A DNA stretch of 64,000 nucleotides from Rutpela maculata (GCA_936432065.2 OW386290.2:54454843-54518842), one strand, 5' to 3'. Numbered from the stretch's first letter, positions 1 to 12,116 are shown. The notes: generated by a model from the sequence alone, not told the origin. A program made the numbers and translations.

Positions 1-741
1 ATTGTTTCAATTTTTGAAATTTGGACAGCACTTGAACGGAAACTTATGAACAAAATATGCATGGAATATCTGAAATACGAACGGATATGTCTCTCCGAAG
101 CTTTTATGATCATTTCGACCTAAATCGGACCAGTAACGACTCTTCTGCTGCACTTTCTGCGACTTAGGCCCTTCTTGCTCCGCAATGACAGGGAAGCCGA
201 CGGGGGAGAGTAGGATACTTTTTAATGTTGTCCTGGTATTTTTTTCTTTAACATATATATGCTATCGTTACTCGGGATTTACTTAAGAGATTTTTATGAA
301 ATTTTTCTCAAACTGCAAGGTATGGCTCAGAGGTGACACAATAATAATATCAAGCTACGTTTAGAGCAAAATGAGACAACATTGGAAACATCTTTTTAGT
401 TCCAATGCGCTGGTGAAAAGAATTCAAATTTCGTCGGAATTGCATTAAGGGTGGGTATTTTAGGTGTAACCGTGCCGAATTTGATTGGTATCAAAAGTTA
501 AGAATTCGAAATATTGAATCCAATGTGGCTGTCATAATTGCGATGTTTTTCCAGATTTACATGAAATTTGATCCATGAAAATTTCAGGATTCTCTGATAA
601 CGAACCTTACGTTAAAGAGTAAAAATTCAAAACGACGTATATTTTCTTTTACTGAGGTTAAATAAAGAGGCCATTAAACAGATTGAATACAAATTTTTGA
701 AACAAAAGTGGACCGCCGTAAAAAAATGTTGTTAAAGAAAA
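1..741. other. No recognisable feature
   Basis: I see no gene, RNA or clear repeat here. The longest reading frames are short and have no motif I recognise. It may be decayed repeat or intergenic DNA. Confidence 0.5.
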
Positions 742-1016
742 AACCGCTGCCCAAGGAATCACTACTTCCACATCCAGATTTTCCATCCAAATCTTTCACA
801 ACGAAAAAATTTTGTATGTGGAAATAATTGTTTATGGAACTTTAATAATATAAGTTTTGAAATCGTCATAAAACGATATCTCACATGGTGGGGGTGGTGA
901 TAGGAGGGTGGTAGTGGGGGTAGATTAAGTAAAAAAATATTTTGAGGTTTTTGGTTCTTGTACACTAAAATCACATTTTTTTTGCACCCCCTTCAATAAT
1001 GGATGGTAGTGGGGGT
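742..1016 (+). repeat. Helitron-like dispersed family, copy 1 (5' part only)
   Basis: This copy begins with the family's 5' block AACCGCTGCCCAAGGAATCA, followed by the CTACTTCCACATCC subterminal motif and the G-rich GGTGGTGATAGG/GGTGGTAGTGGGGG stretch. It breaks off near 1016, before the GACA microsatellite and the 3' hairpin found in full copies. Eight other copies lie in the window (41705, 42313, 44281, 47640, 51067, 55450, 58490 on the minus strand, and 60159). It abuts the decayed gene that follows, so the 3' part was probably lost at that junction. Confidence 0.85.
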
Positions 1017-1041
1017 CACGTTTCACGTGAAACGGGTTAGC

Positions 1042-1930
1042 TCAGGAAGAACTTGCACAACCAGTCTTGCAGCTACAAAATATTAAATTCATAATGAAAT
1101 TTGGAGCTGGAGGCCTCACAGTTGTAATAAGTACCAAATCTGTTTCAATTTCTTTCCAACCCCAATCTTTGATATTTAATTGATTTCCGATACACTTATG
1201 CATCTGATAATAAGCACGCATTATATGATATTTTGCAGAATCTTTGGTGGATGGAAGACTTGCAAGTTCAAAATTTCCATGAAGATTGTGACGTGTCGTA
1301 ATGGTGTATGTATAGAATCTCAACTCATCAATAGCTAAAAACTTTTTTTTAGTATTACCATAGAATCGCATTATACAATTTTTTCCAACTGTAATTAATT
1401 TATGTGCATCTTCATCAGGTCTGTTAAATATTTTAATATGCTCAATCAAACTCTCATTCCTTTGGACAAGTTTCATAGCAGCCTGATTTATAAAAAAAAA
1501 AAGAAGATGTTGTATCACAACCGGATATGGCAAGTATAAATAGTAAAACTTCCTTTATTACACCTAGCAAACATTGGACATTCGAAATATTTGTGAATCG
1601 ATCTGGTTTAGATGCTGAGCCTGGTCATAGGTTTTTATTACAATGGTGTGTTGAAAGGACCATCAAATCAGTATCATCTCCTACTACAATGACATTTTGA
1701 TTAGTTTCTGCCAGTGTTATAGCAGTAGATAAAATTATTGTATCAGCATCATCTGGGGTCTGTATAACAGAGATTCCAGATTTCCTTAAAATCATTGTCA
1801 GGGCTTCAATAAACTTTTTCAGCTTGATTAATTGAAGAAATTTTCTCATCAGTCACAGCAATTTCAATGTTATATTTTGCTTTAAAAGATCTGCTGCGCT
1901 GTTTTTGGTTTTTAATATTTAATGTGCCAC
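1042..1930 (-). pseudogene. Decayed gene of the PIN-like / 'CDTTS' protein family
   Basis: Read on the minus strand, several conserved blocks lie in the family's order across different frames. About 1910-1815 gives KAKYNIEIAVTDEKI. Then 1815-1640 gives TPDDADTIILSTAI and VVGDDTDLMVL, the acidic motifs of a PIN/FEN1-like metal-dependent nuclease fold. Near 1560-1515 comes ILAISGCDTTSS. From 1480 to 1042 come the C-terminal blocks LPSTKDSAKYHIMRAYYQ and DWGWKE, and a cysteine-rich start NLIFCSCKTGC. At least two frameshifts and a stop separate the blocks, so this is not a functional gene. I know this family as multicopy proteins of unknown function in arthropods and cnidarians. The nuclease assignment is inference from the motifs. 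Related fragments lie at 25935-26115 and 27255-28015. Confidence 0.7.
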
Positions 1931-3230
1931 TATGCCACTACATGTTTTATGTACAGAAAGCTCAACACCCTCAAAATGTTTCAACATATCATCATTTCTC
2001 GTTTTGCTTGCACAAACCCAAGCAATAACAATTAGTAACCTATTGTAAAGATCGGCCGCGGGCTCAGTGCGCGAGACTACATAAATCTTCCGCCTCATTA
2101 AACGATTGCGTTTTTTTTTTCTACATATGGGGACTTTTAGTATAATATTAAGTACATATATCTATTTCCGGCGAAAACAGCTTTATGTAAATTTGTCCGA
2201 ATTTTCAGTGGTTTTCAGGCTAATTTGTCTGCGTCAGAAACCGATTCGCAGATGGAGTTGAACACCTTCAAATCGAGAGTCATATCAAACACACGCGCAC
2301 ACGCACACACTGGGACACACTCTATAAGATAGGTACAATTTAATACAATTTTCTAGAAGCTCCAATAATTTTTTCCTTATCAGGAACAAAAGACTAATAC
2401 GTGTGATTAATTGTTACATTTAAATAATTACCACGTACTATTCATGCATGAATAGAAGAAAGTGGTGAAAAACTGCAATGAAGAAAACACTGTGAAAGGC
2501 AGTAAAATAGGTTGATTTTGATTGTTAATTGTTATAATTATTAATTATACAGTCAATAAGAACTATGTTAAGAGTTGCTAAACACGCTATGATTTCCTCT
2601 GGAGGAGAAAGGTATTTAAATAAAATTAATAACAAATGTTCATTTTTGTCTTCGGGGTAAAGAATATTTCACTAAACTTTTGGAAATAATTAAATGTCTC
2701 AATAGAAGAATATTTTTATGGACAGTAATAACGTGGAAGAAAATGTGTCAGAAGAAAAAGAAGACGAAAACTTTGTATAGGTGAGTGTATAGGTTCATTT
2801 CGTTGTTCTTCTGGAATTTTATGCCCATATAATGTCCACGAAATCTACAAAATAATAGAATTATCTAGTATTTTCCTGGAAAATAATCTCTACGCCTGTG
2901 ACTTTTACGTCAAAGGAACAGTTATAGAGTGTTCTTTGACAAATGATGTGAATAACAATAAAAATGTATTTTTGCTGACGTTTCGAAAACTGAATTTTCT
3001 TTCTCAAAGCTTTATTACAAAATCTTTTTTGTACTGCGTTTTAAAAAACACTTTTTCGTATTTGTGCACTTTAAAAAATCTGGTCCTATCTCAATATCGG
3101 ATTTTGGACAAATTGTCTCCCCATTTTTATGGATGAGGATGTTAAAACGTGTCAATTGTATCAATGTCAAGCAATAAACTTTTTTAATGGTATTATTCTT
3201 GGAAATCTGTATGTATGTATGTACTATGTA
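1931..3230. other. Unassigned AT-rich DNA with a short CA-rich tract
   Basis: I see no supported gene. There is a GC-rich patch at about 2050-2100 and a short CA/CG-rich simple tract at about 2289-2325. The rest is AT-rich with only short frames. Confidence 0.5.
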
Positions 3231-3292
3231 TACAGGGTGATTTACGTAAGCCGTTCGTTAGAAGTTTTTCAACTTGCAGTTGGATTAGAAAC

Positions 3293-4694
3293 TGTAGCAT
3301 GTCAAAATGCTACTAATCTAACTAATGGTTCAGATCCCTCAAATTCATCTAATAAGTGTAGTTTTACAGTGGACATCACTAATACATCGAGATGTATTGC
3401 TGGTTGCTTAATTAAAAATCAAACAAAGTAGTAGAGTTTACCTAAGGCAAAACATGATCACCGCTTAGGTTTTTTGTCAGAATGTGTGAATAGTTCTGTT
3501 TAATCCGGGAGGCGTGTTTTTTGGAGTGTTAAGGTCGCCAGTAATTTGTGGCTTTCCACGTGATTTTCGCAAGAAATTTTTGTATAATCAATCACACCCC
3601 GATCTACACTACCCTATACATGTCCTCAGAGTATTTTCCATGTAAGTGACAATTTTTTTCTTTTAAGTCTTTTAAGTTCTTATGGGGTTTTCTATCATTA
3701 TTTTCAGTGTTCAACTACCGTCCTAGATTTCTCGAATTTTCGTTGCCGTCCCTAGCGACAACCTTTCTGACGAAGGTGAGTTATCTAGTGTATAATTATT
3801 TTAAATTATTTTATTTTGCCTTTTTTGTACTGCAATTACTTAGTGCAATTTCGACTTTTAGGGTTCTAGGGAAAGTTGATAAAACTAGTATAAGTTTTGG
3901 AAGTTATTGTAAATAGCTGTATGGAATATTATAGGGAGTTCCTAGGTAGATAATTAGTACTTTTCCGTTTGGTTCAATTTTGGCTGCAGAGCCCCTATTT
4001 TACTATCAGTCTATACTGGACGACAAAAGTTAGGACCACTTCTTGCAAGATGTGACGTCATCGACTCGTCGCCATGTTGTCGTAACCACCATCGAAACCA
4101 TCACCAATAAAGCAACCACCACCGAAGCTTACATCACGGAAGAGGACCGTTGATAAGGCCAGATAATAAATTTTACTATGCCATATTTAATACATTTTCT
4201 ATATATGCTACATAATAATATTCATACAAATAATAATATTCCATCTGTACGCCGAAACATAGTACTATGCAGACGCACTCTTAATTTTGCTTATATTGAT
4301 AATAACAAAATATATTAAATATTATTCCATATTACCTGGACACCAAATCAGTGTGCCTTTCTATTGTATGAGCCCTCCAGGCTAGATGTATTTATTATTT
4401 ATTTAAATATATATATTTTCACTTATCTATGGTGTACAATTAATTATTGCAACAGTATTCTATTTTTTATTTAATTCAGTTAACACCGATATAAAACAGT
4501 TTTGCTTTCCGTGACTAAGGTAAAACAACACACTGTATATATTCTTTCACAAGTTACGTGGCGCCCTTCTTCCGTTCTTAGAAAATCACCAATCACTCCT
4601 TACCAACGACTGCTCTACACGACGAAAAGCTGCTGTCATCAAGTGAGGGAAAAATTCACTACCCCTAAATTTATTAGGCAAAAATTAATAACCT
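3293..4694. mobile_element. ~1.4-kb insertion in the MITE left arm, class unknown
   Basis: The right arm (7100-7230) lacks this segment, so it inserted into the left arm. Edges are accurate to a few bases; AAC-like sequence on both sides may be a degraded target duplication. It starts TGTAGCATG and contains an exon-like stretch at about 3709-3775, with a polypyrimidine run and AG before it and GTGAGT after it. It also has AATAAA-like signals near 4110. The single block without internal coding suggests a solo LTR, but I do not see the expected CA end, so this remains inference. Small open frames inside show no recognised motif. Confidence 0.4.
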
Positions 4695-4761
4695 GAAAGT
4701 TGGTATGCAGCCATAATTGATCTTGCCCGTTCTACCTAAAATATTTTCAGTCCTCTAGTTA

Positions 4762-7099
4762 TACGGGGTGTGCCAAAAGTCTCTATTATCTTTCTTATTT
4801 TAAATGGAAATCTACAATTTTTTTACAAAATTCGATTGGCCTTCCAATTCTGAGTTTAGACAACCTAAGTTATGTTAACTTATCTCTTACAGGTTTTGAT
4901 ACACGACAATTTTTTTGAAAAAATTACCGCTGTAGTAGTACAAATTTGTATCTCACAAACCGTTCAAAATTATGAATCCAAATTGATGAAGCAGTTAGCT
5001 GGAAGACCAGGCTAACACCTGATGTCCCATCGGTGGTCCCATCTTGTACCATATGGGCGCAAGCGATTTTCAAATGTCGCAATAAAAAATTGTCAAAATG
5101 TCGATTTCTTCAAATGGCACCTACTATTTTTTTTTATATCATTCGAAAGGAAATTGAATTTTAGGGTGAGTTACTTAAGCATTCCCTATATTTAACTTCA
5201 CCCCGTATCGAGTTATTCAAAAAAAATCAAGAAATACCTTATGTTGCCGAGGTATTGCTTGGTTTTTCAAGTATGCCATGGAAACAAAAGACAATTCTAA
5301 CAATTTATTTAAAAATATGTATCTTGGATATCTGGATATGGATATCTTCAGTCGTTTTTGAGTTATTGGCATTTTTTGAAAGAAATATTATTTTTTTCCT
5401 CAAGGGTAGTAGGCTTTGGAAATAATCGTTTCATTTGAATTATTATTCAAAAATCGTATTGCAATGACAAATATTAACAACAAAATAACAACAAATGAAG
5501 AGATTAATAAAATAATTTATTTCAATACAAATGCTCAATATGTGCACCGTTTTCATTGAGACAGTCTACAATACGCTCCTGAACAGACTGCGTTGCTCTC
5601 CGAATTTCAAAACGATCAAAAGCTCCAACCATCCTTATTTTCAAGTCTTCGTAATTTAAAATCGGATTTGTGTACACTAATTCTTTGACCCGACCTCATA
5701 AATAAAAATTTAAAGGAGTAAGCTCCGTCAATTTGACATCTACGGCTATAGTCGAATGTGCTGAAGCTCCGTCCATTTGATATCAACGATTGATAAGTCG
5801 ATTTAGCGGCATATGATCCAGGTAGTTTTCCACAACTTCTCTTAAGATTCTCAAATAACCCTCGCCATTCAAATTTTCATCGTACATGAAATATCGCACC
5901 TCACTGTCCATTAACAGACAGAACATTAATACGAAATTGAATTTGATTTTCCACCTCCATTACAATACGAGGATTTTCGTGAACCCAAAAATGTCGATTA
6001 TTTCGATTAAATACCTCTCGTTGACAAAATTTTGCTTCGTCTGTTCAGATGATTTTTTGTAAAAAATTACAATCATGAATCTTTATCCAAAATTCTTCCC
6101 ATAAGTTGATCCTGCGTACGTAGTCCTGGGATGTAGTTTTTGTAGCATTATAAATTTGTAAGGATATAACTTATGACGACAAAGAATTCTTTGAAACGAG
6201 GTATAAGAAATTCTCAAATCAGCAGATGCTGTTGTGATGGAAGCACGTGGATATGCTTGAAAATATCCCAAGGCGTTAATTTCAATATCTTCATTTCCTG
6301 TAATTTTAGTTCTCACAAGAGAAGACTACCTTCCCATGATCAGAAAAAATATTTCTAAACTTAAGAAATTTACCTTTTGTCATTTGTGGTAGATGTGGAT
6401 GCTTGAAATTGAACTCGCGGCATGTTCTGTCAACTGTTCTGTTATTTTAACCACAAACAAATCAAAGACAACATCATTCGGATAATGTTCTATGATGAAA
6501 ATTGCACGAATTAATTGAAACGATAAGATAACAATGACATAATAGTGATTTGACATTTGTCATTTTTTCCAAAACCTACTACAAAAAATGCCAATAACTA
6601 AAAAATGACTGAAGATATGCATACATATGTTTATGTCAATTGTTAGAATTGTCTTTTGTTTCCATGTATAAGGTATTTCTTGATTTTTATTGAATAACTC
6701 GATAGGGGATGGAGTTGGGTATAAGGAATGCTTAAGTAATTCACTCTAAAATTCAATTTTCTTCCGAATGACGTCAAAAAACACAACAGGTGCCATTTGA
6801 AAAAATCGACTTTTTGACGATTTTTCATTGCTACATTTGAAAATCGCCTGCGTCCATATGGTACAAGATGGGACCACCGATGGGACATCAGGTGTTAGAG
6901 ATACAAATTTGTTCGTAAACTACTATAGCGGCAATTTTTTTCAAAAAAATTGACGTATGTATCAAAACCTGTAACAGCTAAGTTAACATAACTCAAGTTG
7001 TCTAAACTCAGAATTGGAAGGCCAATCGAATTTTGTAAAAAAATTGTAGGTTTCCATTTAACATAAGAAAGTTGGCATAGACTTTTGGCACACCCTGTA
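4762..7099. mobile_element. Tc1/mariner element with ~650-bp terminal inverted repeats
   Basis: The ends read TACGGGGTGTGCCAAAAGT (4762) and, in reverse complement, TACAGGGTGTGCCAAAAGT (to 7099), with TA on both sides. The left arm (4762-5420) and right arm (about 6560-7099) match for most of their length, including the block around ACCTGATGTCCCATCGGTGG. Between them lies a broken transposase on the minus strand. Arms of this length are far longer than those of classic mariner elements. The arms differ by scattered substitutions and small indels, so this is an old insertion. Confidence 0.8.
5522..6423 (-). pseudogene. Tc1/mariner-superfamily transposase, inactivated
   Basis: On the minus strand a possible start MPRVQFQAS (6423) and short intron are followed by a helix-turn-helix region (about 6300-6180) with YPRASITTASADLRISYTSF. 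After a frameshift come the catalytic blocks. TDEAKFCQREVFNRNNRHFW (about 6045-5985) holds the first aspartate. MDGASAHST (about 5795-5770) holds the second. LTPLNFYL then follows and marks the end of the third-residue region. The segment between the second and third blocks is deleted. The C-terminus ENGAHIEHLY ends at 5522 in the form usual for this family. Several stops and frameshifts make it inactive. Confidence 0.8.
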
Positions 7100-7324
7100 T
7101 AGCTGCAGGACTGAAAATATTTCAGGTAGAACGGGCATGATTGATTATGACTGCATATCGAGTTTCAAGTTTGTAATCCAACTGCAAGTTGAAAAACTTC
7201 TAACGAACGGCCTACATGAATCACCCTGTATATTAAATGTGATTGAAATTGGACCCACTTCCCGTTTTACGTTCGAGCTGAAAAAAAATAGTGTATGTAA
7301 TATAGTCTCTGGTAATATCGTTCG

Positions 7325-7560
7325 AAATCCAATAAGGTGGCTTACCTTTTTCTTCACCACCCCCTTAACATGGGTAACAAATGAAAGGGTTTGATGAATA
7401 GAATACGATAAGCTACGTGACGCCATTCAAAACTCAAAATGGCGGCTTACCCTTTTTTTTTTTTTTGTCATACATGGGTATCAAATGTAAGGGTTTGACG
7501 AATAGAATACGAAAAGCTACGTCACGAAGACTAAAAAGTTAAATATAAATAAATTAAAAA
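7325..7560 (-). repeat. Two degenerate units of a dispersed tandem-repeat family
   Basis: Two units of roughly 115-120 bp each contain TTCTTCACCACCCCCTT-like sequence, a CATGGGTA/CAAATG core, GGGTTTGA and ATAGAATACGA, then a CTACGTGACG/CTACGTCACG block. The same unit appears in the other orientation as a 122-bp tandem array at 22342-22715. In both places the array sits next to a foldback. Confidence 0.7.
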
Positions 7561-7579
7561 GAAAAACTTTTTAAAAAAG

Positions 7580-7720
7580 TAGAAAATATTTTTTAACTTT
7601 ATACATAGAAAACCACTGAGCGCTGATAAAATGTAAACGTAAATCAAAATTATTAGATGAAGTAATATTTTATGAGCGCTCAACGGTTTTCTAGTTAGAA
7701 AGTTAAAAAATTATTTTCTA
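7580..7720. repeat. Foldback hairpin next to the tandem units
   Basis: The left arm (7580-7633) and right arm (about 7665-7720) are inverted copies. Each carries a GAAAACC-AC-GAGCGCT type block flanked by AAAATA/TTTTTTAAC. The loop is about 30 bp. No coding potential. Confidence 0.7.
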
Positions 7721-8132
7721 CTATTTAGTGCAATTCGATTTTATTCAAGACAATCTAACACATTCTTTAGATTGAAGATACTAGTTCCTGTTCTTAATGT
7801 TTGGATATTCAATCTCTCGACTGAAAATTTCAGCAATTTCAAGAAATGTAAATAGTTCATTAAGAGGTCCTTTTAGCAGCCGGTTAATTAGGCATAATGA
7901 ACACATTTACTGAACCACCGAATAATAAATTTAAACGAAACCGTACGCAGATTTCATCATATACGACGTTAAGTACATAGAATCACGCGAAATTTTCAAA
8001 GGGAGAACTGGAACCAAATGGGGGTGATAAGCGCATCTGGCATGATATATATACAAATACATTTCTTTGTTACTAAATGTTTCGATCTGTTTCTAGAAAC
8101 AGAAACATGCCGGAACTAAATATAAACATACC
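7721..8132. other. No recognisable feature
   Basis: AT-rich sequence with no clear repeat, RNA or coding motif. Confidence 0.5.
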
Positions 8133-9000
8133 ACAGGGTGTTGCATTAATAATTGGTCTTACGCTAACTGAAGAATCCTTAGCCGAAAATATGAAGATTT
8201 AACCAAAAACACTTAGATAAAATGTTTCTCCTTTTCATATATTATTTTAAAATTACATAATATTTTTTAATTCCAAATATCTTTGAGACGTGCATTGTAA
8301 TTTTCTTGTGCATAAATACATACATTGTCTCGCATTTCCGTATTCGACAAATTATTATGACGGAGCATTATCAATAAATAAGTTTTGTGAACCGTTAAGT
8401 AATTCCTATTACGGCAAAACTAACGTTTGACAGTTCTAGGAAAACTAAATATCATTAGCCTATTAAGTAAAAACATTATTGTTTCAGCCACGTGCAAAAA
8501 CAATAAGATATTAGTTAGATGTCAAAGCGATTAGAAACTTATTTGTCATATGAGTAACACTGAAATTTAAAATACCATGTAGCCGCTCAAATATCTCGAG
8601 AAATAGGTACTCTAGACTAGAGCAATGAATTAAGAATACCTTTTTGCATAAAAATTATTGAAAAATAAAAGAAAACCAGGAAAAGAAATATATGGCCAGT
8701 GGCGTACAAATTAAGGGGAAAAACTCCTTCACCCCCTGCCCCCTACTGTGGACCCCTGGCGATAGTGAGGAACCAGTTCTTTCGCTGGTATTATGTGTCT
8801 TAAACCACTAACACTATCTACCAAATATGGTGAAGAAATATTACGTAATTTTAAAATAATATGTGAAAATAATTTTTTAATTTTTGACTTCAACACACTG
8901 TATCTCAGTAAGGAGGCACGTTTTATCTAAGTGATCTTCATATTTTGAGCTAAGGATTCTTCAGTTAGCATATGACCAATTATGAATGAAACATCCTGTA
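8133..9000. mobile_element. TIR MITE of mariner type
   Basis: The two ends are inverted copies of about 100 bp, including the shared block GCTAACTGAAGAATCCTTAG. The right end reads TACAGGATGTTTCATT in reverse complement and the left ACAGGGTGTTGCATT. No transposase is visible inside. A C-rich stretch at about 8697-8770 beginning CAGTGGCGTACAAATT resembles a hAT-type end, but I could not find its partner. Confidence 0.7.
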
Positions 9001-9084
9001 TAGACAACTCCCAGATGAAAAGTGAAGGCTGTCCGGAAGGAGGTTACACATTTGAAAAAACGTAGATATACATAGATACCCACC

Positions 9085-9165
9085 GACACTGTCAATGCCG
9101 GAGCTGGGTCTCGATCCCCCTACAAGGTAGACAATGCGACCAAAATATTCGCCAAACAATACGCT
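9085..9165 (-). repeat. Possible tRNA-derived SINE fragment
   Basis: Read on the minus strand, an anticodon-arm-like stretch is followed by GGATCGAGACCC, which resembles a pol III B box and T arm. No complete cloverleaf can be drawn and no poly(A) tail is visible. This could be chance similarity. Confidence 0.3.
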
Positions 9166-9258
9166 ATACATAAAGAGTAAAAATCTCTTGTCTTTGTGAT
9201 AAGTGGCAGAAGTTTTATATTCCTATTTTCATTGTACAGGGTGGACCAAATTTTTAGA

Positions 9259-10711
9259 TAGATAGATAGATAGTTTATTCATGTCAAAATACATAAAAAT
9301 GTTTACACACGTCAAATATACAAGTAAGTACTAAAACATCTAGATAAATATGGTAGAATAATAAAAATGTATACTACAAGGCCAGGGTATAAGTTGACAA
9401 ATAAAATTAATACAAAACAGGTAAGTACAGAAATAATGTATGTGCCTTAAAAACATGGATACATGTTTAGAGAGTCGCTCTACTGTATATAAAATTATGT
9501 TAAATCAGATTAAAGTCGCTAAATAAGAATTCATCTGTGGTGTAGAAAGCGCCGTTAAATAGATAATTTTTTATTTTCTTTTTAAATTGAATTTCATTTA
9601 AGGCCCTTACCTGAAGAGGTAAAGCATTAAAAAACTGTATTCCTAGATAACCAGTGCCATCTTTGGTTCTACTTAGTCGTAGAAAATTATTGTTTAGATT
9701 ATCTTTAATTCTCGTCTTATAACAATGAACCTGACTTCTGGTGCTAAATGAATCCTGTTTTTTTTATATATAGAAGACACTGAAATACATAAGTACAGGG
9801 TACAGTCATGATTCTCAATTTTTTAAACTGTTCTTTACAGTCATCCCTAAATATTAATCCGGATATTATTCGTATAACTCTTCTTTGGGCTGAAAATATG
9901 TTTGCACAGGTTGTTGCATGCCCCCATACTAGAATCGCGTATGAAATTGTAGAGTGGATGAAACTGTGATATGCAGTAGTTAAGGTAATTTCGGATACTT
10001 TACCAACGAGGTTTCGGAGCAGGTAGGTGTATTTCGAGATTTTGGTGCAAACATAAGCTGTGTGATTTTCCCACAACAACTTTGGGTCTAAGTTCACACC
10101 CAGGAATTTAATAGATTCAGGGATATTTGCTTCCTCCATGTTATGCAAACTGAATATCATGGTTTCCGTTTTTGATATATTCAGGCATAACTTATTAGAT
10201 ATAAACCAGTTCTGTATAGTTGACTGGATTTGCGGTACCTCATTCAACAGGTATCCTAAATTACAGCTGGGAAGGGTCAAACTAGTGTCATCGGCGAATA
10301 ATATGGCAAGTACATTATCCTGAACTGAAATTGGGAAATCTTTAATAAAAATAAGAAAAAGCCCCAGTACAGAGCCCTGGGGAACACCATGTTTTAACTT
10401 TTGTAAGGTGGATTTTCTCCCATTATAGATGACAAATTGCTGTCTATTACTAAGATAAGAACTTATAAGTGCTATACTATGCCCAGAAAGGCCATAGTAA
10501 TTTAATTTGTTAACAAGCAAATTGTGGGACACGCAGTCGAAGGCTTTTGTGAGATCTAAAAACAAAGAACCGATATATTTCCCTTCTTCAAATCCTGCAT
10601 TGATAGCAGATGTTAATTTATCAATTGCCAGTGTTGTAGATAATTTATTTTGGAAACCAAACTGGTTGGCGTTAAGAAGTTTGTTGTATTCTAGATAAGT
10701 TGTTAACTGAT
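9259..10711 (-). mobile_element. 5'-truncated LINE (Jockey-like), LINE-1
   Basis: This minus-strand LINE copy ends, at its 3' side, in AATAAA-like sequence followed by a (CTAT)n tail (9259-9273 on the plus strand). TTTTTAGA occurs at 9251-9258 and again at 10712-10719, a plausible 8-bp target duplication. The 5' end is cut within the reverse transcriptase domain. It is inserted in the left arm of the mariner element. Confidence 0.85.
9500..10711 (-). pseudogene. LINE reverse transcriptase, C-terminal half, frameshifted
   Basis: The frame opens inside the palm/fingers region with NANQFGFQNKLSTTLAI, then LFLDLTKAFDCVSHN, GVPQGSVLG and FADDTSL, the catalytic YADD-type motif, here near 10300. 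KFLGVNLDPKLLWENH (about 10105-10060) and the thumb region follow. A frameshift near 9745 separates the last part, which reads GYLGIQFFNALP and ends at 9500. The endonuclease domain and ORF1 are missing. The order of motifs and the FFNALP-type C-terminus match the Jockey group. Assignment to a narrower clade is uncertain. Confidence 0.85.
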
Positions 10712-11084
10712 TTTTTAGAATTAGAAATTAGATGGGATGTAGGATTTTCTCTAAAACTATGGCAGATAAACAAAAACCAATATAGGTGTCCAAAGCTCGA
10801 TTTTCGAGAAACAAATAATAGCGCAAACCACGATCGTTTACCTTTTTTGACTACCGACCTACAGAGCCTTTTTTGGAAAATTGACATTCTTGCATGACCT
10901 CTCTATCTTAATTACCAAGTGTCTAATCGAAAATCGAGCAACACATTCTTAAGGCACCTTTTTGGGTAGAATTCGTTGCTGATAAGAAGAACATTATGAT
11001 TGCCTTAGTTTTCGAGATATGGACAAAACTTGTGTTTTTTTAAATTATTTCATTATTCGATCACAACTTAAATTAGCTATCCAC

Positions 11085-11995
11085 CACTCTTTTTTTCGTT
11101 TCAGGGGTGCATTTTGGAGTTAGAGATGAAAAACGAGCCAATCTGAAAAGTCTGATTTCGAATTCAGATTCAGACCACTTTCTTTTTTTTTGGTGGGGCT
11201 GTGTAATTAGAAATCGAAAGTCTCGTGTAGGATTTTCCGGTTTGCATTTTTTTACCCTACAGATATGCTGAAAACATTCTGTGAAACCCGTTTTTGGATT
11301 CATCTTAGTCAAACTTTCTGCAGCTTGAAGACCACTGTACATAATGTTGACCAGCAAATTTCAGAACAATATTTTAGTTGAGCAAGCCCATATGATGATA
11401 GTAAGAACAGAAATAAATCATTATTCATTGTGTCAAAAAAGACTTTATACATGAATTAAAATGCAAAATTAAGCAATTTCTTTACATTTTACCCTATTCC
11501 ATCTGCCATATTTAAGACGTCATTTAGATTTTTTAAAATTTTGACTTTGCATTGGTAATTAATAACCCCAAAAACATGAATAGAAGTTGTACGTTTTAAA
11601 ACAATACTTTTCCAAATTATCACAGCTCCACAAAATAAAAAAAGTCGTCTGTTCCTGGAGTTCCATTAGATAATCCCCATGTATTTCGATGTACTGACTA
11701 TGAATCAGTGTCCGTTTAGCTCCATCACCCACCATTTTTTTTGTAAACCGCGAGAATAACCTAAAAAAAACTTACAATTCAGGTTATTTTCGCGATTTAC
11801 TAAAAATTGGTGGGTGATGGAGCTAAACGGACACCTGATTCGTATTCAGCATGTCGAAATACATGGGTTTTACCCAATGGAGTCCTAGAAACAGCCCACT
11901 TTTCACTTTTTTTTGTGTGTTTTTGTAATATATTTGCATATGCGGTTGTCTATAAAATGGCGGAGGATCCGGTGATATTCACAGACACACAAGAA
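11085..11995. repeat. Dispersed repeat with foldback core inserted in the mariner left arm
   Basis: The right arm of the host element lacks this block. Its core is a palindrome at 11647-11899, with arms that share TGTCCGTTTAGCTCCATCAC and flanking CATGTATTTCGA. The same foldback recurs at about 26582-26735. Downstream, AAAATGGCGGAGGATCCGGT and its flanks recur at about 46740-46790, 50110-50160 and 53540-53590. No coding motif is visible. Confidence 0.65.
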
Positions 11996-12116
11996 AAAAA
12001 TTTTATGTTTCTTCTTTATCTCTAGAAAAAGTGGTTAATTTTCGAAAAATTTAATATACCTGTGAGGAGGCCATGGAATACTATTAGCTACAACAACACT
12101 TCTTATACTATAAAAT

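Larger units (their letters stand above)
3231..7230. mobile_element. Palindromic mariner-type MITE hosting two later insertions
   Basis: The left end TACAGGGTGATTTACG (3231) and the right end, which reads in reverse complement TACAGGGTGATTCATG (to 7230), form an inverted repeat with TA on each outer side. The left arm is 3231-3292 plus about 4695-4761; the right arm is 7100-7230. Both carry the same CCGTTCGTTAGAAGTTTTTC block and the same GCCCGTTCTACCT block. Without the inserts the element would be a foldback of about 260 bp. The left arm is interrupted by 3293-4694. The centre, at a TA, is occupied by the mariner element 4762-7099. Confidence 0.75.

Noticed and set aside
6643..6888. 81-codon minus frame in the mariner right arm
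   Set aside because: It lies in the non-coding terminal inverted repeat and is not kept in the left arm.
8697..8770. hAT element starting CAGTGGCGTA
   Set aside because: No matching inverted end or 8-bp duplication could be found.
11073..11357. 94-codon minus frame
   Set aside because: No family resemblance, and it crosses the junction between mariner arm and inserted repeat.
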